A DNA stretch of 64,000 nt, from positions 1,240,001-1,304,000 of the forward strand of contig NZ_RDSM01000001.1 of the NCBI RefSeq assembly GCF_004115155.1, in the 5' to 3' direction. The translations under genes and the position numbers were made by a program. This stretch comes from Granulicella sibirica. Lineage in GTDB: Bacteria; Acidobacteriota; Terriglobia; Terriglobales; Acidobacteriaceae. The notes under the pieces are model-generated. The model ran no database searches, had not been told where the DNA came from, and saw only the letters and a program-made list of their open reading frames with translations. Positions 52,169-60,892 of this stretch are shown one piece after another (position 1 is the stretch's first letter; the number at the start of each line of letters is the position of its first letter).

Positions 52169-53317
52169 ATGCTCACCATTTCGAGGCGCACACCCCACTC
52201 GTCCGGCTACCTCCCTACCCTGGATGGATGGAGAGCACTTTCCATTCTGGCAGTCATCCTCTTTCACGATTCTCTTCATACCTTTGGACCTCTGAGCACT
52301 CGTTGGTTCTATGAGTACGGGTCTTATGGGGTCGACGTATTCTTCGCCATTAGCGGTTTCTTGATCTGCTCGCGTCTGCTTGACGAGGAGCGCGTGACAG
52401 GCTCGATCGATCTCAGGCGGTTCTACGCTCGAAGAGCCCTGCGCATCTTGCCGCCTGCGGTAGCTTACCTGCTCGTTCTCGCAGTGCTTTCGAGAAAGCT
52501 CGATTTAAGGGTAGGTTCCGGGGAATGGTTGGAATCTCTTCTCTTCGCCAGAAACTACGGTCATCTGTTCGTTCACCGAGTTGGCTGGTATACGGGTCAA
52601 TTCTGGTCGCTCGCCCTTGAGGAGCAGTTCTACTTCATCTTTCCCGCCATCCTTGTATTCGCCGCTCTGCGGAATCGTATTCAGGTCTTGACCGCCCTGA
52701 TTTTAGGAGTTTTCATCCACAGGGCCTTGATACTTCGTAGTCACACCTGGAATCACGTTCGCTTCCATACTGACGTGCGGGTCGACGCGATTCTGGTCGC
52801 GGCTCTCTTCGCTGTTCTAGCCGCTGATCCTCTCCAAAGAATGGTCATCAGCAGGTGGTTACGTTTCTGGCCTCTGCTAGTGGTCGCAGTGGTATGCATC
52901 ATCCCTCTTGGACAGGGCAAGAATTGGCAGATTACTCTGTTGACCCTGCTGACGCCCTGCGTGGTTCTTGGGTCCACTTTGAACAGCGAGGGAGTTTTTG
53001 GCAGATTCTTGGAATGGGCACCGCTTCGCTACCTTGGCCGGATCTCTTACAGCCTCTATCTCTGGCAACAGCTCTTTTTTACACACCATTTCGAACCTGA
53101 CTGTCCCACAAGCAGAGGGAGCTTCGGTAGACGAATCCTGCTTATGGCAATCTGTGCGATCGGTAGCTACTATTTGATCGAAAAGCCATTCGCAAGATTC
53201 AGCCGTCGGCTAGTGCCGTCGGCAACGCCAGATCGAGAAGAGGATTCTAAAGCCTTTCGATTAGTTGAGAGCGACAAGTCAATTCCAAGCTATGGCGAGG
53301 GCGTTCTGAGCGAATAA
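52169..53317 (+). CDS. Acyltransferase 3 family membrane protein (OafA-like)
   Basis: A 382-residue integral membrane O-acyltransferase. The family start is clear: GYLPTLDGWRALSILAVILFHDS carries the conserved His, then YGVDVFFAISGFLI and RRFYARRALRILPP. Some ten hydrophobic helices follow, with ALEEQFYFIFPA and the late SYSLYLWQQLFF. It transfers an acetyl or similar group to a surface sugar, lipid or peptide in the inner membrane. AAGGAT lies before the ATG. Codons end in A/T far more often than in most of the window, suggesting acquisition by transfer. No glycan genes adjoin it. Confidence 0.9.
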   Translation: MLTISRRTPHSSGYLPTLDGWRALSILAVILFHDSLHTFGPLSTRWFYEYGSYGVDVFFAISGFLICSRLLDEERVTGSIDLRRFYARRALRILPPAVAYLLVLAVLSRKLDLRVGSGEWLESLLFARNYGHLFVHRVGWYTGQFWSLALEEQFYFIFPAILVFAALRNRIQVLTALILGVFIHRALILRSHTWNHVRFHTDVRVDAILVAALFAVLAADPLQRMVISRWLRFWPLLVVAVVCIIPLGQGKNWQITLLTLLTPCVVLGSTLNSEGVFGRFLEWAPLRYLGRISYSLYLWQQLFFTHHFEPDCPTSRGSFGRRILLMAICAIGSYYLIEKPFARFSRRLVPSATPDREEDSKAFRLVESDKSIPSYGEGVLSE

Positions 53318-53477
53318 AGCCCCTAAACTCCGGTCAAGACAACCTCCTGGAAACTGCTGAGTTGCTCCCGAGATACCATCACGGACAAATCCTCGACGTG
53401 GGTCTTCTTGAGAGCGGCGCCCAGCCCTCTGTGTGGAGCCTATACAGAAGTAGGACAACAGTGATAGGCTCATCCGC

Positions 53478-53747
53478 ATGATTTCACAAGGTTTTCAAGA
53501 CATCGTCATCGAGCCGATCAAGAAGCAGAACGACACGGCCACCAAGTACAAGCTTTATGTCTTTGGAGATCCGGCTTCAGCGAATCTGTGGACTACCCCG
53601 GGGGTTTACGACACGCCAGAGCAAGCAGTTGAGACCTTCAAACCTAAGCTTCGTTCGGAATTGAAACAACGAATTCTGAGAACTCTCTTGGATGGGCGCG
53701 ATATCGCCTTCAGTCTTCAGAAAGCGTTTGACCTCTCAGATATCTAG
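53478..53747 (+). CDS. Small hypothetical protein
   Basis: An 89-residue soluble protein, rich in Lys, Asp and Thr. The sequence has regular character (KYKLYVFGDPASANLWTTPGVYDTPEQAVETF, then an amphipathic helix LRSELKQRILRTLL), so it is likely to be real. I recognise no family. TAGGCT at 53465-53470 sits seven bases before the ATG, with no Shine-Dalgarno, again suggesting a leaderless message. Composition is A/T-richer than average, like the acyltransferase gene before it. Confidence 0.6.
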   Translation: MISQGFQDIVIEPIKKQNDTATKYKLYVFGDPASANLWTTPGVYDTPEQAVETFKPKLRSELKQRILRTLLDGRDIAFSLQKAFDLSDI

Positions 53748-53937
53748 AGTTCAGGCGTCGGCGGAGTAGAAAATTCTTGACCCTTTGCCTAGTGGCCAGT
53801 CTGTTTGTGCCATGTGCCATCCGGCCGTGGCTCTGTGCGAATCGGGGTTTGTAAGGATCTGGTGCTGTCTCGTTCTTTCTGATCGCAACGGATTTGTCGG
53901 CGGTGCTACCACTTGCCTTTCCACTAACGCCGTCGTT

Positions 53938-55455
53938 TTAGAGGTCAGCCTTCGGTTGCAACGGCAAATAGATCGTGAACACAGAGCCGCTTCCTGCCTG
54001 ACTGGTTACTCCGATTTTTCCGCCATGCGCCTCCAAGATCGCCTTGGAGATCGCAAGCCCCATCCCGGTTCCCTGCACGCGGTGTCGCTGGCTCTGCCCG
54101 CGATAAAACTTGTCGAAGATCATCTCCAGTTCCATTCCTTCGATCCCCACGCCTCGATCTGCCACGCTGATCCATGCGTTGCCGCCCTCGGCACCCCCCG
54201 AGATGAAGATCGCAGAACCGGCTGGCGAATACTTTACAGCATTCTCGATCAGGTGAATTAGCACCTTCGTCATCAGCTCCAGGTCCACTCCTACCTTGCG
54301 CATGGTATCGGACAGCCGAATCTCCACTTGCCGGTCTTCTATGGATCCGCTAAAAGCGAGCAGCGCCGCATCAATCAACTCGCGTGCGTCGTGTTCCTGG
54401 AGGTTCAGCCGAATCTCTCTCGCATCCAGGCGCGCCATTTCCGTCGCCTGCGTAATCAGATGATTCAACCGATCACTTTCCTCGTTTATGACAGTCAGCA
54501 GTTCCATGCGTGCCACCTCCCGCAAGTTATGCTGCGACAGAAGAGTAGTCACGGAGACCTTGATCGACGTCAGCGGCGTCCTCAAGTCGTGTGTAACCGA
54601 ATCGAGGAGTGCGGCCCGAAGTCGCTCGCTCTCTTGCGCCGCATCTGCTCGCGCGAGCTTTTCGACCGCAGTCGCGCTTGTGATCGCGATCGCGATCAGA
54701 CTGCTCATCGCCTCAAGCGTCTCGCGCGAAGGAAGATTACCCTCCACCTTGATCGAGCCGATCGGCCTGACCCCTACCAGCAGGGAAAGGGTTGCCCACT
54801 CCAACTCCGGTGAGGCATCTAGCTGCTTCGGGAGTCCCGACCCGATCCCGCTGGACAACTGGCCGTTACGCGCCACGCAGAAAGTGTTCGCCGAAAAAAC
54901 TGCTTGGCGCAAAACATCGAGGCTCTCAGCCGATGTCACAGGCTCAGAAAAGTACACACGATCCCCGTCCAACAAGTAAAGAGCCGCAGCCCGGGACCGA
55001 AACGCACTGACGATATCGTGCGGAATGGCATTGAGAAGCTTGTGGGTGCTCTCAGTCGATAGCAGCCTCTGGCCGAAGTCATACAAGAGCTCCAGCTCGC
55101 GACGTCTCTGATTGGCTGCATCTGCCTCCGTTCGGATCCGATTCGACAGGTTGCTCCCGATTAGAGCAGTCGCCAGAAATGCCATGAGCGCTATCCAGTT
55201 CTGGCTGTCGGCGATCACGAATGTCCCGATGGGTGGGAGAAAAAAATAGTTGAAGCAAACCGCCGAAACAAAGGAAGCAGTCAGCGCATAGCGAAAGCCC
55301 CACGTCGAGGCCAGGAGCAAAATATAAAGAAGCAAAGTCAACGCAACCGTCGTCGGGTTCAGATCCGGCAGATGGGTATACGCACCCAAAATACTAGCGA
55401 GCAGCAATACCGCCGCGCACCATCGCATCGTCTCTCGCGTTACTCTTGAGGTCAC
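53938..55455 (-). CDS. KdpD C-terminal half: sensor histidine kinase
   Basis: A 505-residue membrane kinase if read from GTG 55455; ATG 55428 is the alternative. It holds the part of KdpD that lies after the USP domain. A DUF4118-type helical bundle comes first (about residues 12-105, with FNYFFLPPIGTFVIAD), then a GAF-like region. The kinase core follows: phosphorylated His289 in DSVTHDLRTPLTSIKV, N box IHLIENAVKYSP, G boxes ADRGVGIEG and GTGMGLAISKAILEAHGGKIG. It senses potassium limitation or ionic stress and phosphorylates KdpE. It is encoded divergently from the KdpD ATPase/USP half, with only about 16 bases between their starts. Confidence 0.9.
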   Translation of the reverse strand: MTSRVTRETMRWCAAVLLLASILGAYTHLPDLNPTTVALTLLLYILLLASTWGFRYALTASFVSAVCFNYFFLPPIGTFVIADSQNWIALMAFLATALIGSNLSNRIRTEADAANQRRRELELLYDFGQRLLSTESTHKLLNAIPHDIVSAFRSRAAALYLLDGDRVYFSEPVTSAESLDVLRQAVFSANTFCVARNGQLSSGIGSGLPKQLDASPELEWATLSLLVGVRPIGSIKVEGNLPSRETLEAMSSLIAIAITSATAVEKLARADAAQESERLRAALLDSVTHDLRTPLTSIKVSVTTLLSQHNLREVARMELLTVINEESDRLNHLITQATEMARLDAREIRLNLQEHDARELIDAALLAFSGSIEDRQVEIRLSDTMRKVGVDLELMTKVLIHLIENAVKYSPAGSAIFISGGAEGGNAWISVADRGVGIEGMELEMIFDKFYRGQSQRHRVQGTGMGLAISKAILEAHGGKIGVTSQAGSGSVFTIYLPLQPKADL

Positions 55456-55471
55456 AAGATCGATTGTACCG

Positions 55472-56617
55472 ATGCCAGGTAAACCCACATTCTCGTCAAG
55501 AAGCCCTGAGCAGTGGCTCGAATATCTGGCCGCGTCCGAGAATCCTCGCGGACGTCTCAAGATATTCCTCGGCTATGCACCTGGAGTAGGCAAGACCTTC
55601 TCCATGCTCTCCGAGGCTATCCGCCGCTCTTCTCGCGGCGAGAACGTGCTCATTGGAGTCGTTGAAACTCATGGCCGCGTCAACACTGCGGAGCTCGTCG
55701 CCCACCTACCCATCGTGCCCCGTCGCGAGCTAGAGTATCGCGGTACGCTATTCGCCGAGATGGATCTTGACGCTATTCTAGACCGCAAACCCGCCGTCGT
55801 CCTTATCGACGAACTTGCCCACACGAACATCGAGGGCAGCCGCCACCTTAAGCGCTATGAAGATGTTATGGACCTGCTAGAGGCCAAGATCGACGTCCTG
55901 ACCACAGTCAACATCCAGCACATCGAAAGCCTCATCCCACGGATCCAGAGCCTGACAGGCATCACCGTACGTGAATCCATCCCGGACTGGGTGCTCGAAC
56001 GAGCCGACGAGATCGTCCTCGCAGACGTCACTCCCGAAGCCCTTGAAACCCGCATGAAGCGGGGGGACGTCTATCCGGAAGAGCGTGTCGAGCGGGCTCT
56101 TGCTCACTTCTTCCGAAGGGGTAACCTCATCGCATTGCGTGAGATGGCATTGCGCCAAGTGACCCGCGCTGTCGACCGCAATCTCGACGCCTACGTCACT
56201 CGTAAACGCCTTGGTGGCGAGTGGTGCGTCAAGGAGAAAGTTGCCGTCTGTATCAGCTCCAGTCCCCACGCGCGGCAGCTTATCGCGCGTGGAGCGCGGG
56301 TAGCCGAGGGTCTTGGCGCTGAACTCTTTGTCATCCACGTCCATCAGGGCAAAGAGGTTACTGAAGACCGCATGCGCTCCTTTGACGGAAACATCCGCTT
56401 TGCACGAAACCTCGGGGCCGAGATCATCGAACTGCGCGACACAAGTGTCGCGCGGGCTACTGCAGCCTTTGTCACAGAGCGCCGTATTACTCAGGTCATC
56501 TTCGGCCGCTCAGCCGTCAATGGTCTTAAGAAATATCTCTATTACCTCGCGATCCAGCGCTTCATGGCCGGAGCTCCCCACGCCGACCTTCACATCATCA
56601 CGCAGGAGCAGGCATGA
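55472..56617 (+). CDS. kdpD: KdpD N-terminal half: KdpD ATPase and USP domains
   Basis: A 381-residue soluble protein equal to the cytoplasmic front part of KdpD. Walker A is at residues 34-42 (GYAPGVGKT), and Walker B-like LIDELAHTN falls near 112-120. The rest of the KdpD sensor domain runs to about residue 245 (ALREMALRQVTRAVD). A universal stress protein-like domain follows (EKVAVCISSSPHARQLIARGARVAEGLGAELFVIHV). It stops before any membrane segment. Stand-alone N-terminal KdpD proteins are known in some bacteria. It overlaps kdpE by ATGA, while the kinase half is divergent. Confidence 0.92.
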   Translation: MPGKPTFSSRSPEQWLEYLAASENPRGRLKIFLGYAPGVGKTFSMLSEAIRRSSRGENVLIGVVETHGRVNTAELVAHLPIVPRRELEYRGTLFAEMDLDAILDRKPAVVLIDELAHTNIEGSRHLKRYEDVMDLLEAKIDVLTTVNIQHIESLIPRIQSLTGITVRESIPDWVLERADEIVLADVTPEALETRMKRGDVYPEERVERALAHFFRRGNLIALREMALRQVTRAVDRNLDAYVTRKRLGGEWCVKEKVAVCISSSPHARQLIARGARVAEGLGAELFVIHVHQGKEVTEDRMRSFDGNIRFARNLGAEIIELRDTSVARATAAFVTERRITQVIFGRSAVNGLKKYLYYLAIQRFMAGAPHADLHIITQEQA

Positions 56618-57360
56618 CGTCTCGCCGCATCCTCGTCGTCGATGACGAGCCTCAGATCGCACGTGTGCTCCGTGCATCGCTCGAAAGCAGCGGCTACGAA
56701 GTCGCCATCGCATCCGATGGCGAGCAGGCAATCGAGCGCTTCCACACCTTCGAGCCTCAGCTCGTCATCACCGACCTCGCCATGCCGTTCATGGACGGGC
56801 TGGCACTGACTCGTGCCATCCGCAAGCTCGGTGACATCCCCATCATCGTCCTCTCGGTCCGCAACTCAGAGCCTATGAAAATCCAGGCGCTCGACGAAGG
56901 AGCGGACGACTACATCACCAAGCCCTTCGGGATTCAGGAATTACTGGCGCGTGTCCGCTCCCGCCTGCGCCGTCCCACTACCGACCTTGGCGCCCGCCAG
57001 ATATCTTCCGGCGACTTTTTCATCGACATCGATCGCCACCATGTCACCTTTCGCGGAAGAGATCTTCATCTCACCCCCAAAGAATTCGACCTGCTTGTTT
57101 TCTTTGCGCGCCATCCCGGCCGAGTGCTCACTCACAAGATCCTCCTGCATGCGATTTGGGGCAGCCCGGGGGACGGCAATCCCGAGTATCTCCGAGTCCT
57201 CATCGCTCAGCTCCGGAAGAAGATTGAAGCGGCACCCGAAGTTGCGAATCAGAAGCTCGAGCCGCGTTACGTTCGCAACGAGCCCTGGATCGGCTACCGC
57301 TTTACACCTGACGGCAACCCTGACGGAGACCCTGACCCAACCGCACTTACGCATTCTTAA
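56614..57360 (+). CDS. kdpE: Response regulator KdpE
   Basis: A 248-residue OmpR-family regulator. The receiver has the acidic pair near residues 10-11, phospho-acceptor Asp54 (VITDLAMPFMDG) and the Lys in YITKPFG. The C-terminal winged helix has LHLTPKEFDLLVFFARHPGRVLTHKILLHAIWG and LRVLIAQLRKKIE. It activates the kdp operon under low potassium. The start overlaps the kdpD N-half stop (56614-56617). The tail beyond the winged helix (GNPDGDPDPTALTHS) is short and unstructured. Confidence 0.95.
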   Translation: MTSRRILVVDDEPQIARVLRASLESSGYEVAIASDGEQAIERFHTFEPQLVITDLAMPFMDGLALTRAIRKLGDIPIIVLSVRNSEPMKIQALDEGADDYITKPFGIQELLARVRSRLRRPTTDLGARQISSGDFFIDIDRHHVTFRGRDLHLTPKEFDLLVFFARHPGRVLTHKILLHAIWGSPGDGNPEYLRVLIAQLRKKIEAAPEVANQKLEPRYVRNEPWIGYRFTPDGNPDGDPDPTALTHS

Positions 57361-57422
57361 CTCCGCTTCTATGGATCCTTAACGTCCTTCAGCGTTCTAC
57401 TCATGGCTGGAGTAGTCAGGTA

Positions 57423-58874
57423 ATGCTGAGTAGAAAGTTCGCGGTAGTCTCCCTCTGTATCTCCTTCGCGGCCCGGAGCTCCTCTCTTTACGCACAATCT
57501 ACATCCCCGGATGCTCAGGCAGACAAGGCTCCCTCCACATCGGATGTAGAGGGCAATCGCACTCTTCTTTTGCGACTTGCTGACACTTATCGCATGGATT
57601 GGCATCCTGCTGAACTCGCAGGTCCCGATCCTGTTCGCCGTGGCTACCCAGCACCTCTCGACTCTCCACCATTTCCATCCAGCGACTACTCTGTCGGCGG
57701 CACACCCGTCATCGGCGCGCCCGACACCCAAACCTACCCGCTCATGCAAGCCATCAACGGCAACCAGAGCCGCGTCAAGGTATACGGCTGGCTCAATGGC
57801 GGCTTCAACGCATCCACTTCCAACAAGGGCACCGGGGCAAATGCCCCCGCTTCCTACTACGTCAATCCCAACCGCATGACTGGCGATCAACAGGTGCTTT
57901 ACGTCGAGCGCCTCCCCAACTCTGTCCAAACAGAACACCTTGATTGGGGTTTTCGCTTCGCTCAGCTTTATGGTCAGGACTACCGCTACACAACCGCCAA
58001 AGGTTACCTGTCTGACCAACTTCTCGTTCATAACCGCCAGAATGGTTACGATCCTGTCATGTTTTACTTTGACCTCTATGTGCCCCACATAGCCGAGGGT
58101 ATGAACATCCGAGTCGGCCGCTATATCTCGCTGCCTGATATCGAAGCTCAGCTCGCTCCTAACAACTACACCTACTCGCACTCTCTGCTATACACGGTTG
58201 ACCCGTACACCCAAACTGGTATCGTCGCGAGCATCAAGCTCTCAAACCACTGGCTCTTACAAGCTGGCTTCTCGGGCGGAGACGATGTTGCTCCCTGGAC
58301 CAAGGATGCGACTCCAACCGGTACCGCATGCGTCGATTACACATGGCACAAAGGTGGCGACGCTCTCTACACCTGCGCTAACTCCTTTAACAAAGGCAAG
58401 TACGCCTACAACAGTCTCCAGGGTTACTACGAAACCTGGTATCACAAGATCAATGCCAAGTGGCACACCGATACCGAGTTCTGGTACATGTACGAGCGAG
58501 ACGTTCCTAACATCGCCGGTAACGTCACTAAGCCCATCGCTCCAGAGGTCGGCGCAAACGGAGCCTTTTGCCACCCCGGCCAGCACCTCTGCTACGCACC
58601 CGAATATGCAATCACAAACTACGTCGAAAGGGAGATCAATACTCACAACTACCTCTCCTTCCGGGCAGACTACCTCGACGATATAAGGGGGCAACGGACC
58701 GGCTACCAGACCCGATACTCCGAGCACCTGATCAGCTATGGCCACTGGGTCGGATCGACCATCCTCTTACGCCCGGAGGTCCGCCTAGAACATAGCTACC
58801 AGGCTGCCGCCTATGACCTCGGCACCAAGAAGACTCAGTTCGTGATAGCCGCGGACCTTATCTACCACTTCTAA
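57423..58874 (+). CDS. BBP2-type outer membrane beta-barrel porin
   Basis: A 483-residue outer membrane protein with a signal peptide (VVSLCISFAARSSSLYAQ). The pattern YVERLPNSVQTEHLDWGFRFAQLYGQDYRYTTAKGY, GMNIRVGRYISLPDIEAQLAPNNYTYSHSLLYTVDPYTQTG and WLLQAGFSGGDDVAPW fits the putative beta-barrel porin-2 family (PF07642). It ends in Phe, as porins do. It lies between kdpE and kdpF on the same strand. From context it likely provides outer-membrane passage for potassium or another small solute when Kdp is induced, an inference from position. Confidence 0.85.
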   Translation: MLSRKFAVVSLCISFAARSSSLYAQSTSPDAQADKAPSTSDVEGNRTLLLRLADTYRMDWHPAELAGPDPVRRGYPAPLDSPPFPSSDYSVGGTPVIGAPDTQTYPLMQAINGNQSRVKVYGWLNGGFNASTSNKGTGANAPASYYVNPNRMTGDQQVLYVERLPNSVQTEHLDWGFRFAQLYGQDYRYTTAKGYLSDQLLVHNRQNGYDPVMFYFDLYVPHIAEGMNIRVGRYISLPDIEAQLAPNNYTYSHSLLYTVDPYTQTGIVASIKLSNHWLLQAGFSGGDDVAPWTKDATPTGTACVDYTWHKGGDALYTCANSFNKGKYAYNSLQGYYETWYHKINAKWHTDTEFWYMYERDVPNIAGNVTKPIAPEVGANGAFCHPGQHLCYAPEYAITNYVEREINTHNYLSFRADYLDDIRGQRTGYQTRYSEHLISYGHWVGSTILLRPEVRLEHSYQAAAYDLGTKKTQFVIAADLIYHF

Positions 58875-58900
58875 GACCAGACCTTATCCGGGACTCCACC

Positions 58901-59014
58901 ATGTCCGACCTCCTTAGCATCGCTGGAACCATCGCTCTCTTTCTCATCTCGATCCTCTACCTTCGCGGCTGCGATCTCCTCACCCGCAGCAGAAAGCCTC
59001 TCCCAAATGCTTGA
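58901..59014 (+). CDS. Small membrane protein preceding kdpF
   Basis: A 37-residue ORF: one membrane helix (residues 5-22) followed by RGCDLLTRSR and a short tail. It starts at ATG 58901, 26 bases after the porin stop. Its end overlaps the kdpF start by eight bases (59007-59014), which indicates coupling. From memory, similar small proteins with an ...YVRGCDRL... end sit beside kdpF in other bacteria. It may be a Kdp accessory subunit, comparable to KdpF itself. Confidence 0.65.
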   Translation: MSDLLSIAGTIALFLISILYLRGCDLLTRSRKPLPNA

Positions 59015-59093
59015 AAACATCCTCATCCTCGCGCTCTGTTTCGCACTGCTCGCGTACCTCGTCTACGCAATGCTGCGTCCGGAGAAGTTCTAG
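59007..59093 (+). CDS. kdpF: KdpF small subunit
   Basis: A 28-residue protein: one hydrophobic helix (NILILALCFALLAYLVYAML) followed by LRPEKF, the usual KdpF ending. KdpF stabilises the KdpFABC complex in the inner membrane. The ATG lies inside the end of the preceding small ORF, and the kdpA GTG is two bases after the stop. Confidence 0.9.
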   Translation: MLENILILALCFALLAYLVYAMLRPEKF

Positions 59094-59095
59094 TC

Positions 59096-60874
59096 GTGAC
59101 GACCAACGGTTGGCTCCAAATCATAGTATTATTCGCTTCTGTCCTCGTGCTCGCACGCCCCCTTGGCATCTATATGGTCTGCGTGTATGAACGAAGAAAC
59201 ACGCCTTTCGACCTCATCCTTGGGCCTTGCGAACGCATCCTCTACAAGTTGACCGGCGTCCGGCCCGACGAAGAGATGAGTTGGAGTCAGTATGCCCTTG
59301 CCATGCTCCTTTTTTCAGCTACAACCATGCTGTTGACATATGGGGTCGAGCGCGCACAACGCTGGCTTCCCTTCAACCCGCAGCATCTTCCAGGGGTTGC
59401 TCCTGGCCTCGCTTGGAACACCGCTGTCTCCTTCACGACCAACACCAACTGGCAAAGTTACGTACCTGAATCAACAATGAGCTACCTCACCCAGATGCTG
59501 GGTCTGGCGACGCATAATTTCTGGTCCGCAGCGGTCGGGATGGCCCTTGCTATCGCATTCATCCGCGGCATTGCGCGCCGGGAGAGGACAACGCTTGGTA
59601 ACTTCTGGGTCGACATGACTCGTTCGATCCTCTATGTTCTGCTTCCACTTTGTCTTGTCTATGCAACCTTGCTCGTCTCGCAAGGTGTCGTCCAGAATTT
59701 GCGGCCTTACGACACTGCCACTCTCGTCGAAAAACAGGATGTAAGCACACCGGGCACCAATGGCGCGGCATCCACAGTTCAGACCGTCTCCGTGCAGAAC
59801 ATCGCCCAAGGTCCCGTCGCCTCTCAGGAGGCTATCAAGATGCTCGGAACGAACGGTGGAGGCTTCTTCAATGCCAACAGCGCTCACCCGTTTGAAAATC
59901 CCACTCCGTTTACCAACTTCCTACAAATGCTGTCCATCTTTCTTATACCGGCGGGGCTTACCTTCACCCTCGGACGCATGGTCGGTTCGCCGCGTCACGG
60001 CTGGGCCATTCTCGCTGCAATGAGCATGTTCTTCTTCGTTGGTGTACTTGCCGCATACCATGCCGAATCTCGCTCCAACCCTCTGTTCCATCATGTCTCT
60101 CAGGTTTCGACCGGTACGCAACCTGGCGGCAACATGGAAGGCAAAGAAGTCCGCTTCGGAATAGCCAACTCAGCCCTCTTCGCCACCATAACCACCGATG
60201 CGAGCTGTGGCGCCGTCAATTCCATGCATGACAGCTTCACCCCCATCGGCGGCATGGTGCCCATGGTTAATATCCTGCTTGGCGAGATCGTCTTCGGTGG
60301 CGTTGGTGCGGGCATGTACGGCATGCTCATATTTGTCCTGCTCGCTGTCTTTATTGCAGGTCTAATGGTCGGTCGGACCCCCGAGTACCTCGGCAAGAAA
60401 ATTGAAGCCGCCGACATTCAACTTGCGATGCTTTACCTTCTCATCTTCCCCCTGCTCATCCTGGGCTTCTCTGCGGTTTCAGTGCTCGCGCCCACCTTTG
60501 GGACCTCAAGCCTCGCAAACCAGGGTCCACACGGGTTGTCTGAGATTCTCTACGCCTTCGCAAGCGCCGTGGGCAATAACGGAAGTGCCTTCGCAGGACT
60601 CAACGCCAATACCAACTGGTACAACTACACGCTCGGCTTCAGCATGTTTGCCGGCCGTTTCCTCATGATCATTCCCATGCTTGCCATCGCCGGCAACCTC
60701 GCGAGGAAGAAGATCGTTCCCGTATCGCAAGGCACCTTCCCGGTTACTACACCGCTGTTTGTCGTCCTGCTCTGCTCCGTCATCCTCATCGTCGGCGCGC
60801 TCACTTTCTTTCCGGTTGTCGCGCTCGGTCCTATCCTCGAGCATCTCCAGATGCACGCCGGCAACACCTACTAA
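59096..60874 (+). CDS. kdpA: Potassium-transporting ATPase subunit A
   Basis: A 592-residue channel-like subunit, with a GTG start. The four pore segments of the superfamily can be seen in order: TTNTNWQSYVPE, GTNGGGFFNANSAHPFENPTPF, SCGAVNSMHDSFTPIGGM and SAVGNNGSAFAGLNANTNWYN, holding the selectivity-filter glycines. Membrane helices are distributed as expected (about ten). It binds potassium on the outside with high affinity and guides it to KdpB. Confidence 0.97.
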   Translation: MTTNGWLQIIVLFASVLVLARPLGIYMVCVYERRNTPFDLILGPCERILYKLTGVRPDEEMSWSQYALAMLLFSATTMLLTYGVERAQRWLPFNPQHLPGVAPGLAWNTAVSFTTNTNWQSYVPESTMSYLTQMLGLATHNFWSAAVGMALAIAFIRGIARRERTTLGNFWVDMTRSILYVLLPLCLVYATLLVSQGVVQNLRPYDTATLVEKQDVSTPGTNGAASTVQTVSVQNIAQGPVASQEAIKMLGTNGGGFFNANSAHPFENPTPFTNFLQMLSIFLIPAGLTFTLGRMVGSPRHGWAILAAMSMFFFVGVLAAYHAESRSNPLFHHVSQVSTGTQPGGNMEGKEVRFGIANSALFATITTDASCGAVNSMHDSFTPIGGMVPMVNILLGEIVFGGVGAGMYGMLIFVLLAVFIAGLMVGRTPEYLGKKIEAADIQLAMLYLLIFPLLILGFSAVSVLAPTFGTSSLANQGPHGLSEILYAFASAVGNNGSAFAGLNANTNWYNYTLGFSMFAGRFLMIIPMLAIAGNLARKKIVPVSQGTFPVTTPLFVVLLCSVILIVGALTFFPVVALGPILEHLQMHAGNTY

Positions 60875-60892
60875 TTCAGAAGAAAGTACATC

